Positions 5,807 through 9,954 of a DNA stretch of 9,954 nucleotides are shown one piece after another. Position 1 is the stretch's first letter. Each line of letters opens with the position of its first letter. The position numbers and the translations under genes were made by a program. Under the pieces are notes generated by a model. That model worked only from the letters and a program-made list of their open reading frames with translations. It searched no databases and was not told the origin of the DNA. This stretch comes from Chryseosolibacter sp966080355. Its GTDB lineage: Bacteria; Bacteroidota; Bacteroidia; Cytophagales; Cyclobacteriaceae. The stretch covers positions 1 to 9,954 of the forward strand of contig CBHROW010000200.1 in the NCBI GenBank assembly GCA_966080355.1, given 5' to 3'.

Positions 5807-8800
5807 ATGAAGCGCGTCATCATTTTGCTGGTGTTCCTGGCAACACGATTCACGGCTGCTGGTCAGGTCGGCAACGAGTGGATCAACTTTAATCAAACGT
5901 ATTTTAAAATTCCGGTCGCACGCGAGGGTATCTATCGTCTTTCACAAACTCAACTTTTTGCTGCCGGACTCCCTTCGTTCGTAGATCCATCCACCATCAA
6001 GCTCTATCACCGCGGTGTAGAGCAAGCCATTTATATTGAAGGCCAGGGTGATGGTCAATTGAACTCCAGCGATTTTGTTGAATTCTATGGTTTGAAAAAC
6101 GATGGAACACAAGATCAGTACTTATACACTTCGCCAGCTGCTCAGCCGCATAAACGCTTCAACATTTATTCTGACACAGCAGCCTATTTTTTGACTTTTA
6201 GTTCCGGCCCGGGGAAGAGAATGAATCAGCCTTCAACGTCAAATGCGGGCCTGACCCCTGAAACATTCCAGTGGGCTGAAAAACTCGTCATTTATCACGA
6301 GCAATATGCTGGCGGGATAGATTATGGCGATGTCCAACTTTCAGCTTTCGAAGATGGCGAGGGATGGACAAGCGCGCAGATCCTCAATGGTCAAACAGGA
6401 GCCTATGAAATCACAGGTATTACGCAGATAGTTCCGGGCGCAGACAATCCGAAAATAGAAATATTGATGACGGGTCGTGGTGGTATGAATCACGTGGTGG
6501 ATTTATATGCTGGTGCACGCTTCCTTGGAAGAATCAATTTCACAGGATATTCGTCACACTTCTTCACATCGGCCCTCCAATGGTCAGATATTTCTGGAGG
6601 AGGAGAATTTACCCTTGAAATGAAAGTGATCGGTGAACCGGGAGCTTCAGATCGCGTGAGCGTTGGGTACGTCCGCCTGCTTTATCCCGAAACAACTTCG
6701 CTCAATTCATCGGCAGAAAAGAGTTTTACCCTTCGCGAAAATGCCGGGGATGTTTCATATATCGAGCTTCAGTCACCGGTAGCAAACACAAAACTTTACG
6801 ATGTTACTGATCCGGACAACGTTCAAAAACTCTCAGCCAACCAAACCTCAACGCTTAACGCAGCTATTGCCGGAACATCCATTCCCCGAAAGATATTCGC
6901 GACAAGCGCACCGATAACACCTTCAATTAAACGCATTGCCTTCCGCAACCTGCAAACGTCTAATCGTGGCTTTGTAATCGTCACGCATCCGTTTCTTCGA
7001 AAGCCAACACAAGGCTACACCGATCCTGTTAAAGCATTCGCAGAGTATCGTGCACTTCCCGAGGGTGGTGCATATGATACCATGGTGGTGAACGTAGGTC
7101 AGCTTTATGATCAATTCAATTATGGCGAAGTGTCACCGTTGGGAATAAAGCGATTCATGAAGCATTTGCAGTCAAGCCAACTCCCTGCCTATCTGTTTTT
7201 GGTTGGAAAGGGCCTTGACCCAAGCTACGACTACCACCGGAATACGGTGTTGTTCGCGCAATTTCATGACCTGGTTCCAAGCGCAGGATATCCCGCTTCG
7301 GACATGCTTTTCACATCGGGACTTTCAGGTGAAGCCAATAGCCCGGCCGTTGCAACTGGAAGATTATCCGCCATCAGCCCCGGTGATGTGATTGCTTATC
7401 TCAATAAGGTCAAAGAGTTCGAGAGCCGGCCGTATAATAACCTTCGCAAAAAAAATATCCTGCATTTGAGTGGCGGCCTCCACAACAATGAGCCGATCGA
7501 ATTCCGGCAATACCTCGAAGATTACGCTGCCATCGCCAAATCGTTTTACCTCGGTGGAAAGATCAAAGCAATTGCCAAACAATCTACAGACATCGAAGTG
7601 GTGAATGTAGCAGATGAGGTAAATGCAGGCATCGATCTTATTACATTGTTCGGGCACTCGTCACCGTCCTCGACCGATTTCGACATTGGACTTGTAACAG
7701 ATCCGCTCATGGGGTATAACAACAAAGGAAAATACCCTGCGATCATCATGAATGGCTGTTCAGCTGGATCTTTCTTTTTGAACGCGTCAATCTTTGGAGA
7801 AAATTGGACCAATACACCGGATCGCGGAGCAATCGGAGTGATCGCGCACAGTTACTTTGGATTCGCGGCTACTTTGCGAATTTACTCTTCGCTCTTCTAC
7901 CAGATTGGCTTTGGCGACTCAACGTACATCAATAAAGGCCTGGGCGATATACAACGTGAAATTGCAATTCGTTACCAACGTGATTTTGGAAGTGTGCCTG
8001 TCATTATTTCACAAATCCAGGAGATGATATTGCTCGGAGATCCATCCGTGTCGTTGCTTAGCGCGAAAAAACCAGACTACGCCATTGAGCCGGCCTCTGT
8101 CGGGATGACTACGACAGATGGAAGCAAAGTGAGTGCATTAAGCGATTCACTTGTTTTGAAATTCATCGTCAATAACTTTGGAAAAGCACGTGATGAGAGA
8201 TTTCGCATTCGCGTAAGCAGAACGCTGAGCGACAACTCCATCACGACCTATGACTCTTTGTTCAAGCCTGTGTTATACAGCGATACCTTGATGTTCGTGT
8301 TACCCGGCAGACTCGAGAAAGGTTTTGGCTCGAATAACTTTTCAATCACGCTTGACGCCCAAAACGACATTGACGAGCTCAGCGAAGACAACAATACATT
8401 CTCGAAAGACTTTTTTATCCCGCTTAGCGGAACAAAGAATTTATATCCCGATAACTATGCGATCGTATCGATATCCGATGTGCGGTTAGCATTTCAGCAC
8501 ACCGATCCGCTGGCTGGTGAAAGGGACTTTGTGCTCGAAGTGGACACTGCAAAAAACTTCGCGAGTTCATACAAAAAGACATTCAACATTTCATCCAAGG
8601 TCCTGGCAGCGCAAGCCATTTCGTTGCTCAACAAAGATAGCCTGGTTTATTACTGGCGAACCAAACTTACCAATCCTGGCCCGAATGAGAACCACGACTG
8701 GGAGCAAAGTTCATTCACTTACATTTCAAATGGTCCAGCGGGATGGGCGCAAATTGCCTTTGATCAGCTTACCGAAAACGCTGTGATTGGACTTGTGGAA

Positions 8801-9954
8801 GATGATGAATCTCGAAGGTTGGAATTTGAACAGGCGGTGTCTTCACTCGACATGGCGATATTTGGTTCAGGTTCCACGCAAACTTCGAGTGTGAAAATCA
8901 ATGGCGCAGAGTATTTGTTATTCAACCAGAATAATTACAACTGCCGAAACAATACGATCAACCTCATTGCCTTCGATAGAAAAACCACACAGCCCTATGT
9001 TGGACTATTTTTTTCTTTCGTGCAGCTGCGGGATCTTTATCAAAACCGCCCGCTGCTTTGCGGGAGAGAACCCTACGCTATCAATAGCTTTCTCGCCAAT
9101 GAACTTGTAACCGGTGACGGTGGGGATCTGGTGAAGTATATCGACAACATTGCAGCAGGCGATTCTGTGGTCTTGTTTTCAATTGGCGACCCACAGTTCT
9201 CGACATGGGCAGCTGCAGCAAAAGCAAAACTTGGTGAGCTTGGAATTTCGCCCGGCCAAATAGAGGCGTTACAGGATGGAGAACCCGTTGTGATCTTCGC
9301 CCGAAAATCAGCCGCTGCAGGCGATGCCATGGTCTACACTTCTGATGTAGCACCAATTTCTTCAGCAAGTCTTTTGCTTAATAAAACGATCACGGGCCGG
9401 TCGGCAAGCGGAGAACTTCGAACGTTTGAGATTGGCCCGGCAGCATCCTGGCACGATTTCATCGTTCAATATCAGACCGATCATGTTTCTGACTCGGTTC
9501 ACTTTAGCATTTCAGGTGTAAAACTCGATGGCACCGAAACTTTGCTGTTCTCTAACCTTCACGATGACCGTTCACTCTCATCGGTTGATGCTTCAGCGTA
9601 TCCATGGCTGAAATTGACATTCTATACAACGGACGAAACTTACGTCACAGCAACTCAACTTTTGAAGTGGTTTGTAACTTTTGAACCCATGGCGGAGGGT
9701 GTTCTGCTATACAATGGAACGGCAAACATGCAAACTGTTGCAGAAGGCCAGCTGTGGTCAGGAAATTATTCATTCGTTAATGTGAGTGACAGAAATTTCT
9801 CCGATTCTCTCGAGGTTGACGTACGACTTTTCAACCGTGAGACCTTTGCAAGTAATCAGCACATAATGAGAATAGCGGGACCGATCGCAGGTGATACAAC
9901 TTTGTTTTCGGCTGGCTTTCAAACCAGCGGTCAGGCCGGTCTGAACGATGCAAC
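5807..9954 (+). CDS. C25 (gingipain-type) peptidase, PorU2-like type IX secretion sortase (partial, C-terminus beyond right edge)
   Basis: From the ATG at 5807 the frame stays open for 1382 codons to the window edge. Residues 1-19 (MKRVIILLVFLATRFTAAG) look like a signal peptide, followed by NEWINFNQTYFKIPV and EGIYRLSQTQL, the typical start of PorU-like proteins. A beta-rich N-terminal region runs to about 385. The peptidase C25 domain covers about 389-750, with the probable catalytic His617 in FGHSSPSSTDFD and Cys651 in MNGCSAGSFF, ending at the family motif LLGDPSVSLL. From about 757 a CARDB/Ig-like domain follows (DYAIEPASV; VNNFGKARDERFRIRV; DELSEDNN), then further beta-rich segments. 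PorU removes the C-terminal signal of type IX cargo and attaches cargo to anionic lipopolysaccharide at the outer membrane. This protein is already longer than a classical PorU of roughly 1100-1250 residues, which favours the long PorU2 class. Alternatively it is a secreted C25 protease; the unseen C-terminus would help decide. Confidence 0.82.
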   Translation, partial: MKRVIILLVFLATRFTAAGQVGNEWINFNQTYFKIPVAREGIYRLSQTQLFAAGLPSFVDPSTIKLYHRGVEQAIYIEGQGDGQLNSSDFVEFYGLKNDGTQDQYLYTSPAAQPHKRFNIYSDTAAYFLTFSSGPGKRMNQPSTSNAGLTPETFQWAEKLVIYHEQYAGGIDYGDVQLSAFEDGEGWTSAQILNGQTGAYEITGITQIVPGADNPKIEILMTGRGGMNHVVDLYAGARFLGRINFTGYSSHFFTSALQWSDISGGGEFTLEMKVIGEPGASDRVSVGYVRLLYPETTSLNSSAEKSFTLRENAGDVSYIELQSPVANTKLYDVTDPDNVQKLSANQTSTLNAAIAGTSIPRKIFATSAPITPSIKRIAFRNLQTSNRGFVIVTHPFLRKPTQGYTDPVKAFAEYRALPEGGAYDTMVVNVGQLYDQFNYGEVSPLGIKRFMKHLQSSQLPAYLFLVGKGLDPSYDYHRNTVLFAQFHDLVPSAGYPASDMLFTSGLSGEANSPAVATGRLSAISPGDVIAYLNKVKEFESRPYNNLRKKNILHLSGGLHNNEPIEFRQYLEDYAAIAKSFYLGGKIKAIAKQSTDIEVVNVADEVNAGIDLITLFGHSSPSSTDFDIGLVTDPLMGYNNKGKYPAIIMNGCSAGSFFLNASIFGENWTNTPDRGAIGVIAHSYFGFAATLRIYSSLFYQIGFGDSTYINKGLGDIQREIAIRYQRDFGSVPVIISQIQEMILLGDPSVSLLSAKKPDYAIEPASVGMTTTDGSKVSALSDSLVLKFIVNNFGKARDERFRIRVSRTLSDNSITTYDSLFKPVLYSDTLMFVLPGRLEKGFGSNNFSITLDAQNDIDELSEDNNTFSKDFFIPLSGTKNLYPDNYAIVSISDVRLAFQHTDPLAGERDFVLEVDTAKNFASSYKKTFNISSKVLAAQAISLLNKDSLVYYWRTKLTNPGPNENHDWEQSSFTYISNGPAGWAQIAFDQLTENAVIGLVEDDESRRLEFEQAVSSLDMAIFGSGSTQTSSVKINGAEYLLFNQNNYNCRNNTINLIAFDRKTTQPYVGLFFSFVQLRDLYQNRPLLCGREPYAINSFLANELVTGDGGDLVKYIDNIAAGDSVVLFSIGDPQFSTWAAAAKAKLGELGISPGQIEALQDGEPVVIFARKSAAAGDAMVYTSDVAPISSASLLLNKTITGRSASGELRTFEIGPAASWHDFIVQYQTDHVSDSVHFSISGVKLDGTETLLFSNLHDDRSLSSVDASAYPWLKLTFYTTDETYVTATQLLKWFVTFEPMAEGVLLYNGTANMQTVAEGQLWSGNYSFVNVSDRNFSDSLEVDVRLFNRETFASNQHIMRIAGPIAGDTTLFSAGFQTSGQAGLNDA

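Noticed and set aside
7364..7812. Overlapping minus-strand frames of 97 and 88 codons, and two more at 9073-9368
   Set aside because: They lie inside the continuous 1382-codon PorU-like gene on the other strand and have no features of their own.
1..9954. tRNA or rRNA genes, CRISPR arrays, insertion sequences, phage or restriction genes
   Set aside because: I looked for cloverleaf-like ends, regularly spaced repeats and transposase, phage or restriction motifs on both strands and found none.

Overview
The window looks like chromosomal DNA of a Bacteroidota bacterium, most likely of the Cytophagia/Cytophagales type. Four points support this: an ECF sigma/anti-sigma pair with the single-membrane-span anti-sigma layout common in that phylum; a PadR regulator in operon with a tandem-PspC/DUF2807 membrane protein; a large C25-peptidase (PorU-like) type IX secretion protein; and promoter-like sequences that fit the Bacteroidota TAnnTTTG element better than the enterobacterial consensus. 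The species assignment is inference. I see no rRNA, tRNA, CRISPR array or insertion sequence.

Layout, left to right. Positions 1-1005 (minus strand) hold an ECF sigma factor gene overlapping by 17 nt a putative anti-sigma factor gene that runs off the left edge. A GCAAC-N17-CATCTTA promoter of ECF type lies directly in front of the sigma gene, suggesting autoregulation. A heptanucleotide tandem repeat lies inside the anti-sigma coding sequence just after the membrane span. Positions 1006-1231 are intergenic, with a CACAAAG-type repeat relic, a hairpin and a plausible plus-strand promoter. Positions 1232-1604 (plus) hold two very small membrane-protein genes, again overlapping by 17 nt. Positions 1605-1887 are a convergent intergenic region with a strong terminator for minus-strand transcripts and a possible 18-residue hydrophobic microprotein. 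Positions 1888-4645 (minus) are a padR-pspC operon, with an array of short repeats upstream that could be operators. Positions 4764-5687 (minus) encode a sulfotransferase. From 5807 to the right edge (plus) is the first 1382 codons of a gingipain-type C25 peptidase resembling the long PorU2 class of type IX secretion sortases.

The sigma/anti-sigma pair is a regulatory module, with targets not visible here. PadR probably represses its own operon and so controls the PspC membrane protein, a plausible envelope-stress function. The sulfotransferase and the PorU-like protein are divergently transcribed and both concern the cell surface: one would sulfate a carbohydrate, the other would process or attach secreted proteins. 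I found no evidence that the modules act together, and no clear-cut new multi-gene system. The least explained parts are the two-gene small membrane-protein locus, the heptamer repeat in the anti-sigma gene and the microprotein before the terminator.
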